Origin: an uncultured Muribaculaceae bacterium | GTDB taxonomy: Bacteria > Bacteroidota > Bacteroidia > Bacteroidales > Muribaculaceae | Reading direction: 5' to 3' | NCBI GenBank assembly: GCA_910588245.1 | Contig: CAJUQP010000016.1 | Span: 1 to 64,000, forward strand | Length of the DNA stretch: 64,000 bases | Shown here: positions 50,345 to 59,823 of the stretch, piece by piece | Numbering within the stretch: the stretch's first letter is position 1 | Layout: each line of letters starts with the position of its first letter | Position numbers and translations under genes: made by a program | Notes under the pieces: model-generated | Told to the model about the DNA's origin: nothing | Seen by the model: only the letters and a program-made list of their open reading frames with translations | Database searches by the model: none

Positions 50345-50548
50345 CCATGTATTGTTATCTGCCGCCTGTTTTTACACTATCGCTGCAACACAAGACAAGC
50401 TGTCTTGCCGACTTTTTGTTGCGACAACCTGACTCACCGCACATAGCGGCATACTGCGGATCAGGCAAGATAGGGAAATGATTCCCTGCTGGCAATAAAT
50501 AGGCCGTAATTCGGTTACATAAATATAGTTGAACTTAAATAATCCATC

Positions 50549-51649
50549 ATGAAAAAATTACTATGGGCAGCGCTGGGGCTCACCGCTCTAATCAGTGCCT
50601 GCAATTCAAAGCCCTCAAACGAGTACATCATCAATGGTACCACCGACCTTGCTGACGGTGAGATCATCCGCCTCTCCTACGAGGTAAACAATGATTCTAC
50701 ATTTCAGGACAGTTGCGTGGTTGCCCAGGGGAAATTCTCTTTCAAGGGAACCATCGATACTCCCGCCATGGGCTGGCTCTCCACCGGCAATCAGAACGAT
50801 GGCACGGGAAAGTATCGCATGATGATGTTTGAGCCTGGCACAATCACGGTAGACCTCACAGGAGAGAAGTATAATGATGCCAGGATAGAAGGTTCGCTCC
50901 TCAATGCCCAGAGGGATTCTCTTGTAAAAATTCAGGATGCCGTCTACGAACAGATCAACGGACTTAGCGAAAAATCACGGGGGGCAGAAAACGACACAGC
51001 AGCGCAGGCTGCAATCCGCAAACAATATGATGAGCTGGTAGGCCAAATCACTAAAAACAATCTTGATTTCGTCAAGTCGCATCCGGAGTCTTATTATACT
51101 CCGGTCATTATGCGTCAGCTCCGGTCAGAACTGAGTCTTGAAGAGATCAAAGAGATATACGCGTCAATGACTCCGGAAATCCAGGCAGCCGACAAGGCTA
51201 CCGCCGACTATCTCGCAGCCATGGAAGCCATACAGCCGGGGAAACCTGCTCCGGAGATATCCGGACTCAACGAAAAAGGGGAGACAGTGAAACTTTCTGA
51301 CCTAAAGGGGAAAGTGGTGCTTCTCGACTTCTGGGCCACATGGTGCGGTCCGTGCCGTGCATCGCTTCCACATGTCAAGGAGGTCTATGACAAATACAAG
51401 GATAAGAATTTCGCTATCCTCGCCGTATCGCTCGACCGCGACAAAGACGCATGGAAGGAATTTATCGAGACCAAGAGCAGCGGCCTTGAACTTTATTACA
51501 ATATTTTTGACGAAGGAGGGAAGAATTCCGACAAATACGCCATCATGTATATCCCATCGAAATTCCTCATCGATGCGGAGGGGAACATGGTAGGCCGTTT
51601 CGACGACGCCGAGGAACTCGATGCCAAACTCGTAGAAATAATGAAATGA
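50549..51649 (+). CDS. TlpA-like thiol-disulfide oxidoreductase lipoprotein with N-terminal DUF4369-like domain
   Basis: A lipobox (LTALISAC) predicts a lipoprotein. Residues about 25-130 resemble DUF4369 (INGTTDLADGEIIRLSY...GKFSFKGTI), then a helical linker, then a thioredoxin fold with WATWCGPCRASLP (CGPC about 265). 366 residues. Such Bacteroidota proteins act outside the inner membrane on disulfides or peroxide-type stress; partner unknown. Single gene with terminator at 51714-51738. No link to the lactate or arabinose genes is evident. Confidence 0.86.
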   Translation: MKKLLWAALGLTALISACNSKPSNEYIINGTTDLADGEIIRLSYEVNNDSTFQDSCVVAQGKFSFKGTIDTPAMGWLSTGNQNDGTGKYRMMMFEPGTITVDLTGEKYNDARIEGSLLNAQRDSLVKIQDAVYEQINGLSEKSRGAENDTAAQAAIRKQYDELVGQITKNNLDFVKSHPESYYTPVIMRQLRSELSLEEIKEIYASMTPEIQAADKATADYLAAMEAIQPGKPAPEISGLNEKGETVKLSDLKGKVVLLDFWATWCGPCRASLPHVKEVYDKYKDKNFAILAVSLDRDKDAWKEFIETKSSGLELYYNIFDEGGKNSDKYAIMYIPSKFLIDAEGNMVGRFDDAEELDAKLVEIMK

Positions 51650-51713
51650 TCCTATAAGCACCTTCTCACGAAAAATCAAAGACAATTCTGACAAAATTGG
51701 TATTATAATCAAG

Positions 51714-51738
51714 AAAGAGTGTAGTTTTTACACTCTTT
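51714..51738 (+). terminator. Terminator after the TlpA-like gene
   Basis: AAAGAGTGTA pairs with TACACTCTTT (10 bp, 5-nt loop), followed by ATTTG. It separates the thioredoxin-like gene from the arabinose operon promoter. Confidence 0.75.
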
Positions 51739-51789
51739 ATTTGTTCTATATATCCGATTGATTAGTCGTTTTATCGGCAAAATGCAAAA

Positions 51790-51819
51790 ATATGTTTTAA
51801 AACATATAAATTTAATTTG
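51790..51819 (+). promoter_or_regulatory. Arabinose operon promoter with palindromic operator
   Basis: ATATGTTTTAAAACATAT (51790-51807) is an 18-bp perfect palindrome. TTAATTTG, one mismatch from TAnnTTTG, follows 4 bp later (51812-51819). The palindrome sits where the -33 box and spacer should be, so a bound regulator would block polymerase. AraR, encoded three genes downstream, is the obvious candidate; this is inference. The leader to araM is about 100 nt. Confidence 0.5.
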
Positions 51820-51926
51820 CAAGAGTGAGAATTAGTGTTAATTTTACACCCAAAATCTAAAGAAAACTCACAAAAGCCTTTAGAAAACCGGAAAAGACCT
51901 TTAAAACCCAATTAACAATATCACTC

Positions 51927-53090
51927 ATGAAACAACTTAGATCAGCAGCCGCACTCGCGACACTCGCACTCCTGGCTGCCTGCGGAAACCAGACCGGCAT
52001 CCCGCAGCTCACAAAGTCAGGACTCGATCCTCAGAAATTCGTAGCGGAATTCAGAGGAGACACCACAGCGCTTTACACTCTGACCAACCCGGCAGGCACC
52101 GAAGTCTGCATCACGAACTTCGGCGGACGCGTTGTTTCACTCATGGTGCCCGACAAAAACGGCGCGCTGAAGGATGTGGTGCTCGGATTCGACAGCGTCC
52201 AGGCATACTTCCCTGAGAACAACCTCTCCGATTTCGGTTCGTCGGTAGGCCGTTATGCCAACCGCATCAATGAAGGCAAATTCAAGCTCGACAGCATAGA
52301 GTATCAGCTCCCGCTCAACAACGGCAAACACTCGCTTCATGGCGGAGGCGAACTCGGCGACCTCGGATGGCAATACCGCGTCTACAAGGCTGAGCAGAAA
52401 AACGACACCACTCTCGTGCTGACCATCGACAGCAAGGACGGCGACAACGGATATCCCGGCAACCTCACAGCGACCGTCACCTATGTGCTACGCGCCGACA
52501 ACGCTCTCGACATCTCCTACTCGGCCACTACCGACAAGCCGACCATCATAAATATGACCAACCATTCATATTTCAATCTCAACGGCGACCCCAACCTTCC
52601 CATCACCGACAACCTTCTGATGGTAAACGCATCGCAGATCACCCCCATCGATTCGACATATATGACCGACGGCACGATGGCCGATGTGAAGGATACTCCC
52701 TTCGACTTCATCGAAGCCAGGATGGTAGGCGAGAAGATCAAGGATTTCTCCAATGAGCAGGTGAAGAACGGCAACGGCTACGACCACAACTTCGTGCTCG
52801 ACACCAAAGGCGACATCTCGCAGATAGCGGCAGAACTCCAGAGCACCGTATCAGGCATCGTGCTCGATGTCTATACCGACGAGCCCGGCATCCAGGTCTA
52901 CTCCGGCAACTTCCTCAACGGCACACAGACAGGCAAGAACGGCATCGTCTACAAACAGCACACCGGCATATGCCTCGAGACCCAGCACTTCCCCGACTCT
53001 CCCAACAAACCGCAGTGGCCTTCGACCCGTCTCAACCCGGGCGATACCTACAAGTCGCGCTGCATCTATAAATTCTCGGTAAAGAACTGA
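51927..53090 (+). CDS. araM: Aldose 1-epimerase (galactose mutarotase-like) lipoprotein
   Basis: Interconverts anomers of the imported sugar, probably L-arabinose given the operon. Lipobox LLAAC near residue 20 predicts membrane attachment outside the cytoplasm. Family motifs: VGRYANRINEGKF, NGKHSLHGG (about 135, catalytic-type His), TNHSYFNL (about 212), and the Glu-containing ICLETQHFPDSPN near the end. 387 residues. First gene of araM-P-R-D-A-B; the gene order matches the AraR regulon described in Bacteroides. Confidence 0.85.
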   Translation: MKQLRSAAALATLALLAACGNQTGIPQLTKSGLDPQKFVAEFRGDTTALYTLTNPAGTEVCITNFGGRVVSLMVPDKNGALKDVVLGFDSVQAYFPENNLSDFGSSVGRYANRINEGKFKLDSIEYQLPLNNGKHSLHGGGELGDLGWQYRVYKAEQKNDTTLVLTIDSKDGDNGYPGNLTATVTYVLRADNALDISYSATTDKPTIINMTNHSYFNLNGDPNLPITDNLLMVNASQITPIDSTYMTDGTMADVKDTPFDFIEARMVGEKIKDFSNEQVKNGNGYDHNFVLDTKGDISQIAAELQSTVSGIVLDVYTDEPGIQVYSGNFLNGTQTGKNGIVYKQHTGICLETQHFPDSPNKPQWPSTRLNPGDTYKSRCIYKFSVKN

Positions 53091-53123
53091 ACCAACAAAC
53101 CTAACCTATAAAACCCCGACATT

Positions 53124-54809
53124 ATGCAAACATTAGACTGGATTGTCATCGGTCTGTTCGCCCTCGCGCTCATCGCCATCATCTGGTGGGTGATGCAGCA
53201 GAAACAGGCAAATGCCGATGACTACTTCCTGGGTGGCAAAGACGCCACCTGGATTGCGATCGGTGCGTCGATCTTCGCATCGAATATCGGCTCCGAGCAC
53301 CTCATCGGCCTTGCCGGAGCCGGCGCCTCAAGCGGTATGGCCATGGCCCACTGGGAGATCCAGGGATGGATGATCCTGATTCTCGGATGGGTATTCGTGC
53401 CATTCTATTCACGATCAATGGTGATCACCATGCCGGAATTTCTCGAGCGCCGCTACAATTCGGCCTCGCGTACCATTCTCTCGGTGATCTCTCTTATCAG
53501 CTATGTGCTTACGAAAGTGGCAGTGACGGTATATGCCGGCGGACTCGTGTTCCAGCAAGTGTTCGGCATCGAGACCCTCTGGGGCATCGACTTCTTCTGG
53601 ATCGCCGCCATCGGACTTGTGGTCATCACAGCCCTCTATACCATCATCGGAGGCATGAAATCTGTGCTCTACACCTCAGTGCTTCAGACACCTATACTTC
53701 TGCTCGGCTCGCTGATCATCCTCGTGCTCGGCCTCAAGGCCCTCGGCGGATGGGACGAGATGATGCGTATCTGCTCCATAGAGAAAGTCAACGAATACGG
53801 CGACACTATGACCAACCTCATCCGCGACAACCGCGACCCACAGTATCCCTGGCTCGGCGCCCTGATCGGCTCTGCCGTGATCGGTTTCTGGTACTGGTGT
53901 ACCGACCAGTTCATCGTGCAGCGCGTGCTCTCAGGCAAGAACGAAAAGGAATCACGCCGAGGCACCATCTTCGGAGCCTATCTGAAGCTTCTCCCCGTGT
54001 TCCTTTTCCTCATCCCGGGTATGATCGCATTCGCCCTCTCACACGAAGGTATCACAGTCAACGGCGAAGTATTCCGCCTGTCGACTCCGGACGCAGCGTT
54101 CCCGACACTCGTGGCCAAGCTGCTTCCCGCCGGTGTAAAAGGTCTTATCGTCTGCGGTATCCTTGCTGCTCTCATGAGCTCGCTGGCATCATTGTTCAAC
54201 TCATCGGCAGCCCTCTTCACCATCGACTTCTACCAGAGGTTCAAGCCCCAGACCGATCCTAAGAAACTCGTGCGTATCGGTCAGGCCGCCACTGTGGTGA
54301 TCGTGATCCTCGGCATCCTCTGGATTCCCGTGATGCGCTCCGTAGGCGACGTGCTCTACAACTATCTGCAGGATGTTCAGTCAGTGCTCGCCCCGGGTAT
54401 CGCCGCGGCATTCCTCCTCGGCATCGTTTGGAAGCGCACATCGGCACAAGGCGGCATGTGGGGTCTTATCTCCGGCCTCGTGATCGGTTGCACCCGCCTC
54501 GGCGCGAAGATCTACTACAGCAACGCCCCCGAACTCCCCGAGGGCGACCACAGCTGGTTCCAGTATATCTTCTATGATTGCAACTGGCTCTTCTTCTGCG
54601 GCTGGATGCTCCTCTTCTGTCTCGCAGTGGTCTTCATTGTCAGCCTCTTCACAAAGGCTCCCGACGAAGCCAAGATCAAAGGCCTCGTATTCGGCACATC
54701 CACACCCGAGCAGCGCCTGGCCACACGTCAGAGCTGGAATGCCTGGGATATAATCAACACCGTGATAATCCTCGGCATCACAGTAGCGTTCTATATCTAT
54801 TTCTGGTAA
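53124..54809 (+). CDS. araP: Sodium:solute symporter, probable L-arabinose transporter
   Basis: SSS-family (vSGLT-like) sodium/sugar symporter, 561 residues and about 14 helices. SSS signatures include ASNIGSEHLIGLAGAGASSGMA (about 52) and the GGMKSVLYTSVLQ region, with LAALMSSLASLFNSSAALFT later. It starts 33 bp after araM. Sugar identity is inferred from the operon; galactose or glucose transport cannot be excluded by sequence alone. Confidence 0.85.
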   Translation: MQTLDWIVIGLFALALIAIIWWVMQQKQANADDYFLGGKDATWIAIGASIFASNIGSEHLIGLAGAGASSGMAMAHWEIQGWMILILGWVFVPFYSRSMVITMPEFLERRYNSASRTILSVISLISYVLTKVAVTVYAGGLVFQQVFGIETLWGIDFFWIAAIGLVVITALYTIIGGMKSVLYTSVLQTPILLLGSLIILVLGLKALGGWDEMMRICSIEKVNEYGDTMTNLIRDNRDPQYPWLGALIGSAVIGFWYWCTDQFIVQRVLSGKNEKESRRGTIFGAYLKLLPVFLFLIPGMIAFALSHEGITVNGEVFRLSTPDAAFPTLVAKLLPAGVKGLIVCGILAALMSSLASLFNSSAALFTIDFYQRFKPQTDPKKLVRIGQAATVVIVILGILWIPVMRSVGDVLYNYLQDVQSVLAPGIAAAFLLGIVWKRTSAQGGMWGLISGLVIGCTRLGAKIYYSNAPELPEGDHSWFQYIFYDCNWLFFCGWMLLFCLAVVFIVSLFTKAPDEAKIKGLVFGTSTPEQRLATRQSWNAWDIINTVIILGITVAFYIYFW

Positions 54810-54896
54810 TCAAAATTCCGGAGAGTCCTTGCGGCGCCTTCTTCGCCGCAAAGACTCGGTTCCGGACATCCAATCCGGACTCCACGACCGACATAA

Positions 54897-55562
54897 ATGA
54901 CAGAATCAGCAATATCATACTACTCTCATCTCCCCCGCTTCCATGTAGGCGTAGACTGCATTATCTTCGCCATATGCGACGACCGGCTTAAAGTCCTCCT
55001 CATCAGGCGCGATTTCGAACCCGAAAAAGGGAAATGGTCGCTGATCGGCGGTTTTGTCAATGATAATGAGAGTGTGGACCAGGCTGCCGGGAGAGTGCTT
55101 GCCGAACTGACCGGGCTCGACAATGTCTTTATCCGTCAGCTCGGAGCATTCGGGGAAGTAGACCGCGATCCGGGCGCAAGAGTGGTTTCCGTGGCATATT
55201 TCGCACTGCTGAAACTCGACGAGGCAGACCAGGATATGATCAGAAGCCATCACGCGCAATGGGTGGATATCGACGAGATTCCACCTCTCGGATTCGACCA
55301 TTCCGAGATGATAGGGAAAGCACTCGAAGTGATGCGCCGGAAGATCCTGTCGGGATCGCTGGCATTCAATCTACTCCCCGAGCTCTTCACCCTCACCCAG
55401 TTGCAAAATCTCGTGGAGGTGGTGACCGACAGGAAGCTCGACAAACGCAACTTCCGCAAGCGCATCACCGACAACCCCGGAATAGAGCCCACAGATCTCA
55501 TCGACAAAGAGACTTCGAAACGGGGAGCGCGCCTCTACCGATACACTGGAATCAATGCGTAA
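54897..55562 (+). CDS. araR: AraR-type Nudix-related transcriptional regulator
   Basis: NrtR/AraR-like repressor: an N-terminal Nudix fold (about 1-150) fused to a winged-helix DNA-binding domain (about 155-221, LFTLTQLQNLVEVVTDRKLDKRNFRKRI). The Nudix box reads GGFVNDNES...GRVLAELTGL, where REUxEE should be, so the metal-binding glutamates are partly lost and hydrolysis is unlikely; the fold would bind a sugar instead. Known Bacteroides AraR responds to L-arabinose. 221 residues. It sits inside the operon it should control. Confidence 0.85.
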   Translation: MTESAISYYSHLPRFHVGVDCIIFAICDDRLKVLLIRRDFEPEKGKWSLIGGFVNDNESVDQAAGRVLAELTGLDNVFIRQLGAFGEVDRDPGARVVSVAYFALLKLDEADQDMIRSHHAQWVDIDEIPPLGFDHSEMIGKALEVMRRKILSGSLAFNLLPELFTLTQLQNLVEVVTDRKLDKRNFRKRITDNPGIEPTDLIDKETSKRGARLYRYTGINA

Positions 55563-55572
55563 CCTTTTGAGC

Positions 55573-55795
55573 AATGCATAATGCATAATTCATAATGCAT
55601 AATCGGATTAGCCAAAGCTCTGGCAATCTGCGATGCATAATCGGATATCAAGCATGCATAATTCATAATGCATAATCGGATTAGCAAAAGCTCAGGCAAT
55701 ATGCGATGCATAATCGGATATCAAGCATGGATCATTGATGATGAATACTGAATCGATTATGGATTATGGATTATGAATTATGGATTCAATAAACC
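55573..55795. repeat. 73-bp tandem duplication in an AT-rich palindromic repeat, inside the ara operon
   Basis: Units 55583-55655 and 55656-55728 are the same 73-bp sequence with about three changes. Each contains CATAATGCATAAT-type palindromes and GATGCATAATCGGATATCAAGCAT. After them, ATTATGGA/ATTATGAA units repeat to about 55795. The same vocabulary appears at 18846-18937. It separates araR from araD by 255 bp in an otherwise compact operon. Confidence 0.8.
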
Positions 55796-55817
55796 CTTAT
55801 CTTTAAACTGAAACAAT

Positions 55818-56507
55818 ATGCTCGAACAACTTAAAGAAGAAGTCTGCAAAGCCAACCTCGAGCTCGTGGCCCACGGCCTGGTGATCTTCACCTGGGGCAA
55901 CGTCTCGGGCATCGACCGCGAGAAAGGCCTTGTGGTGATCAAGCCTTCCGGCGTGAGCTACGACAATATGAAACCCGAAGACATGGTGGTCGTCGACCTC
56001 CAGACAGGCCAGGTGGTTGAAGGCAACCTCCGTCCCTCCTCCGACACTCCGACCCACCTCGCGCTATACCGCGCATTCCCCGAGATCGGCGGCGTGGTCC
56101 ACACCCACTCCACCTATGCCACGGCATGGGCACAGACCGGGCTCTCCCTACCCAACATCGGCACTACACACGCCGACTATTTCCATGATGCCGTGCCCGC
56201 AACCAGGGCCATGACCCGCGAGGAAGTAGAGGGTGACTATGAGCTTGAGACCGGCAACGTGATCGTAGAGACATTCAAGGACATCAACCCGATCCACACT
56301 CCCGGAGTGCTCGTCACAAACCACGGTCCCTTCACATGGGGCAAGAATCCCCACGAGGCCGTACACAATGCCGTAGTGCTCGAACAGGTTGCCAAGATGG
56401 CATCGATTTCATTTGCCGTAAACCCCAATCTGACAATGAACCCGCTGCTCGTGGAGAAGCACTTCAACCGCAAGCACGGACCCAACGCCTACTACGGCCA
56501 GAAATAA
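55818..56507 (+). CDS. araD: L-ribulose-5-phosphate 4-epimerase
   Basis: Zinc aldolase-class II epimerase forming D-xylulose 5-phosphate. TWGNVSGIDRE, PSGVSYDNM, SSDTPTHLALY and zinc ligands in VVHTHSTYATAWAQ (about 94-108) with a later His in NHGPFTWG. 229 residues, complete. Follows the repeat tract and precedes araA by 75 bp. Confidence 0.93.
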   Translation: MLEQLKEEVCKANLELVAHGLVIFTWGNVSGIDREKGLVVIKPSGVSYDNMKPEDMVVVDLQTGQVVEGNLRPSSDTPTHLALYRAFPEIGGVVHTHSTYATAWAQTGLSLPNIGTTHADYFHDAVPATRAMTREEVEGDYELETGNVIVETFKDINPIHTPGVLVTNHGPFTWGKNPHEAVHNAVVLEQVAKMASISFAVNPNLTMNPLLVEKHFNRKHGPNAYYGQK

Positions 56508-56582
56508 GCCTGTAGAAAAGGGCTATACAAAAATCCAATAAACCTGAAACAAAACTCAAAACAACTTAAAACAAACAAAGAC

Positions 56583-58112
56583 ATGTACGAGAATTATGAA
56601 ATATGGTGGGTAACCGGCGCCCAGCTCCTTTATGGAGGCGATGCCGTTGTGAAAGTCGACGCTCATTCGAAAGCCATGGTCGAGGGCCTCAACCAGTCGG
56701 GCAACCTCCCCGTGAAGGTCGTATACAAAGGCACAGCCAACTCTTCGAAAGAGGTCAGCGAGATCATGCTCGCCGCCAACAACGACCCCAAATGCGCCGG
56801 TGTCATCACCTGGATGCACACCTTCTCACCCGCCAAGATGTGGATCCGCGGCCTGCAGCAGCTCAACAAGCCTCTGCTCCATTTCCACACCCAGTATAAC
56901 GCCGAGATACCCTGGGACGACATGGACATGGATTTCATGAATCTTAACCAGAGCGCACACGGCGACCGTGAGTTCGGACATATCTGCACCCGCATGCGTC
57001 TGCGCCGCAAGGTTGTGGTAGGCCATTGGTCGGATCCCGCCGCACAGAAGAAGATCGCCGTATGGGAGCGTGTGGCCGTGGCATGGGCCGACGCTCAGGA
57101 CATGCTCATACTCCGCTTCGGCGACCAGATGAACAATGTGGCCGTGACCGATGGCGACAAGGTAGAGGCAGAACAACGTCTCGGCTACCACGTGGACTAT
57201 ACCCCCGTGAGCGAGCTCATGGAGTATCACAAGAAAGTGAAAGAGGAGGATATCAAGGCTCTCGTCGAGACATATTTCAACGAGTATGTCGTAGCCGACA
57301 ACCTCAAGGATCCCTCCACAGAGGAATATAAGAAGATCTGGAACGCCGCACACGCAGAACTCACGCTCCGTGCCATCCTCACCGCCAAGGGCGCCAAAGG
57401 TTTCACTACCAACTTCGACGATCTCGGCACCGACGACATCAACGATCCCAAATTCGTTGGATTCGATCAGATCCCGGGTCTCGCATCTCAGCGCCTCATG
57501 GCCGAGGGCTATGGCTTCGGCGCCGAGGGCGACTGGAAGAGCGCCGCTCTCTACCGCACTGTGTGGATGATGTCGGAGGGCAAGGGATGCTCCTTCCTTG
57601 AGGACTACACACTCAACTTCGACGGCGAGAACAGCTCCATACTCCAGGCCCACATGCTCGAGGTATGCCCGCTGATCGCAGAGGAGAAGCCTCGTCTGGA
57701 GGTGCACTTCCTCGGCATCGGTATCCGCAAGAGCCTCACCGCACGCCTCGTCTTCACTTCCCGTCCCGAGCCTGGAATCACAGCCACTGTCATCGACCTT
57801 GGCAACCGCTTCCGCCTCATCGCCAACGACGTGACCTGCATCAAGTCGAAACCGCTGCCCAAGCTCCCCGTGGCATCCGCACTCTGGATCCCCGCGCCCA
57901 ACTTCGAGATCGGGGCCGCCGCATGGATTCTCGCAGGTGGCACCCATCACTCCTGTTTCTCCTATGAGCTCACTCCCGAATATTGGGAGGATTATGCCGA
58001 GATCGCAGGCATCGAGATGGCACACATCAACGCCGAGACCACGATTCCCGCATTCAAGGATCATCTCCGCTGGAATGAGGTATACTACATGCTCAACAAG
58101 TCTCTCTGCTAA
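56583..58112 (+). CDS. araA: L-arabinose isomerase
   Basis: Converts L-arabinose to L-ribulose. N-terminal EIWWVTGAQLLYGGDAV, CAGVITWMHTFSPAKMWI and LLHFHTQYNAEIPW are canonical; Mn ligands include the Glu/His of the central domain (SFLEDYTLNF) and C-terminal GGTHHSCFS. 509 residues, full length. Strong codon bias. The kinase gene follows 12 bp later. Confidence 0.95.
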   Translation: MYENYEIWWVTGAQLLYGGDAVVKVDAHSKAMVEGLNQSGNLPVKVVYKGTANSSKEVSEIMLAANNDPKCAGVITWMHTFSPAKMWIRGLQQLNKPLLHFHTQYNAEIPWDDMDMDFMNLNQSAHGDREFGHICTRMRLRRKVVVGHWSDPAAQKKIAVWERVAVAWADAQDMLILRFGDQMNNVAVTDGDKVEAEQRLGYHVDYTPVSELMEYHKKVKEEDIKALVETYFNEYVVADNLKDPSTEEYKKIWNAAHAELTLRAILTAKGAKGFTTNFDDLGTDDINDPKFVGFDQIPGLASQRLMAEGYGFGAEGDWKSAALYRTVWMMSEGKGCSFLEDYTLNFDGENSSILQAHMLEVCPLIAEEKPRLEVHFLGIGIRKSLTARLVFTSRPEPGITATVIDLGNRFRLIANDVTCIKSKPLPKLPVASALWIPAPNFEIGAAAWILAGGTHHSCFSYELTPEYWEDYAEIAGIEMAHINAETTIPAFKDHLRWNEVYYMLNKSLC

Positions 58113-58124
58113 TATCCGGCCGTC

Positions 58125-59723
58125 ATGACTGATAAAGCAAAAGCCACTATCGAATCGGGAAAGGCCGTGCTCGGCATAGAGTTCGGATCCACCCGCATCA
58201 AGGCCGTCCTTATCGATGAGGAGAACCGCCCCATCGCACAGGGAAGCCACGAATGGGAGAACCAGCTCGTCGACGGGCTCTGGACATACAGTCTGGAGGC
58301 CATCTGGTTCGGCGTGCAGGACTGCTACCGCGACCTCCGTGCCAACGTGCTCTCCCAATACGACTGCGAGATCACAAACCTCGCCGCCATAGGAGTGAGC
58401 GCCATGATGCACGGCTACATGCCCTTCGACGCAAACGGAGAGATGCTCGCTGCATTCCGCACCTGGCGCAACACCAACACGGGCGAGGCCGCGGCCATAC
58501 TCTCGAAGCTCTTCAACTTCAACATGCCGCTCCGCTGGAGCCTTTCCCACCTCTATCAGGCTATCCTCAATGAGGAGCCTCACGTGAAAGACGTGGCCTT
58601 CATCACCACTCTGGCCGGCTATATCCACTGGCAGCTCACCGGAGAGAAGGTGATCGGCATAGGCGACGCCTCCGGCATCATGCCCGTCGACTCGACCACC
58701 AAAGACTATTCAGCGGAAATGGTAGAGAAGTTCGACAATCTGGTGGCCGGCAAGGGATTCTCCTGGAAGCTCACCGACATCCTGCCTAAAGTGCTTCTCG
58801 CCGGCGAGAACGCGGGCACTCTCACAGAAGAGGGCGCCAAGCGTCTTGACATATCCGGCAACCTGCGTCCTGGCACTCCCGTATGCCCCCCTGAAGGCGA
58901 CGCCGGAACCGGTATGGTTGCGACCAACGCCGTGAAGCAATGCACGGGCAACGTGTCGGCCGGCACCTCCTCATTCTCCATGATCGTGCTTGAGAAGGAG
59001 CTCACCAAGCCCTATGAGATGATCGATATGGTGACCACCCCCGACGGCAGCCCTGTGGCCATGGTGCACTGCAACAACTGCACCTCCGACCTCAACGCAT
59101 GGGTTGGAATCTTCAGGGAATACACCGAGCTGATGGGTATTCCCGTCGACATGAACAAGATCTTCGCCACGCTCTACAACAACGCTCTCAACGGAGATCC
59201 CGACTGCGGAGGACTCATGGCCTACAACTATTTCTCAGGAGAACCGGTCACTGGACTCCAGGAGGGACGCCCATTGTTCGTACGCACGGTAGGCAACCGC
59301 TTCAACCTCGCCAACTTCATGCGCGCCAACATAGCCGCGGCTGTAGCTGTGCTCAAGATAGGCAATGACGTGCTCTTCAACGACGAGCATGTGAAAGTTG
59401 ACCGCATCACCGGCCACGGTGGTCTCTTCAAGACCAAAGGCGTTGGCCAGCGCATACTCGCCGCAGCCCTCAACTCCCCCATCTCCGTCATGGAGACCGC
59501 AGGCGAGGGTGGAGCCTGGGGTATGGCCCTCCTTGCGGGATATCTTGTCAACAACAAGGAAGACCGCAATCTGGCTGACTACCTCGAGATGGATGTCTTC
59601 GCCGGAAATACCGGCACGAGCATCTCTCCCACAGAGGAAGAGGTGGCCGGGTTCAATGCCTACATCGAGAACTACAAGGCATGTCTCCCCATCGAGGAAG
59701 CTGCCGTGAAGTTCAAGAAATAA
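58125..59723 (+). CDS. araB: FGGY-family sugar kinase (ribulokinase role)
   Basis: Phosphorylates L-ribulose. LGIEFGSTRIKAVLID is the phosphate-1 loop; GVSAMMHGYMPFD, AFRTWRNTNT, GDASGIMPVDS and GTGMVATNAV follow, with GGLFKTKGVGQRILA in the C-terminal ATPase half. 532 residues. By sequence it is nearer xylulokinases than E. coli AraB, as reported for the Bacteroides arabinose kinase; the role is inferred from the operon. Last gene before the terminator at 59744. Confidence 0.88.
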   Translation: MTDKAKATIESGKAVLGIEFGSTRIKAVLIDEENRPIAQGSHEWENQLVDGLWTYSLEAIWFGVQDCYRDLRANVLSQYDCEITNLAAIGVSAMMHGYMPFDANGEMLAAFRTWRNTNTGEAAAILSKLFNFNMPLRWSLSHLYQAILNEEPHVKDVAFITTLAGYIHWQLTGEKVIGIGDASGIMPVDSTTKDYSAEMVEKFDNLVAGKGFSWKLTDILPKVLLAGENAGTLTEEGAKRLDISGNLRPGTPVCPPEGDAGTGMVATNAVKQCTGNVSAGTSSFSMIVLEKELTKPYEMIDMVTTPDGSPVAMVHCNNCTSDLNAWVGIFREYTELMGIPVDMNKIFATLYNNALNGDPDCGGLMAYNYFSGEPVTGLQEGRPLFVRTVGNRFNLANFMRANIAAAVAVLKIGNDVLFNDEHVKVDRITGHGGLFKTKGVGQRILAAALNSPISVMETAGEGGAWGMALLAGYLVNNKEDRNLADYLEMDVFAGNTGTSISPTEEEVAGFNAYIENYKACLPIEEAAVKFKK

Positions 59724-59743
59724 GACTAACCAGCATCAACATT

Positions 59744-59785
59744 ATCACGGCGCGGCTCATATTCAGTCTGCGCCGTGATTCTTTT
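59744..59785 (+). terminator. Terminator of the arabinose operon
   Basis: ATCACGGCGC pairs with GCGCCGTGAT (10 bp, 16-nt loop), followed by TCTTTT. It lies about 20 bp after the kinase stop and before the GH2 gene. Confidence 0.75.
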
Positions 59786-59823
59786 CAACCAACGCCAAGA
59801 ACCTCACACCATTCATACCTAAC

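Noticed and set aside
56826..58628. 600-codon open frame on the minus strand opposite araA and araB
   Set aside because: Shadow of codon bias in two well-identified enzymes; no motif, and it crosses the junction of two real genes.
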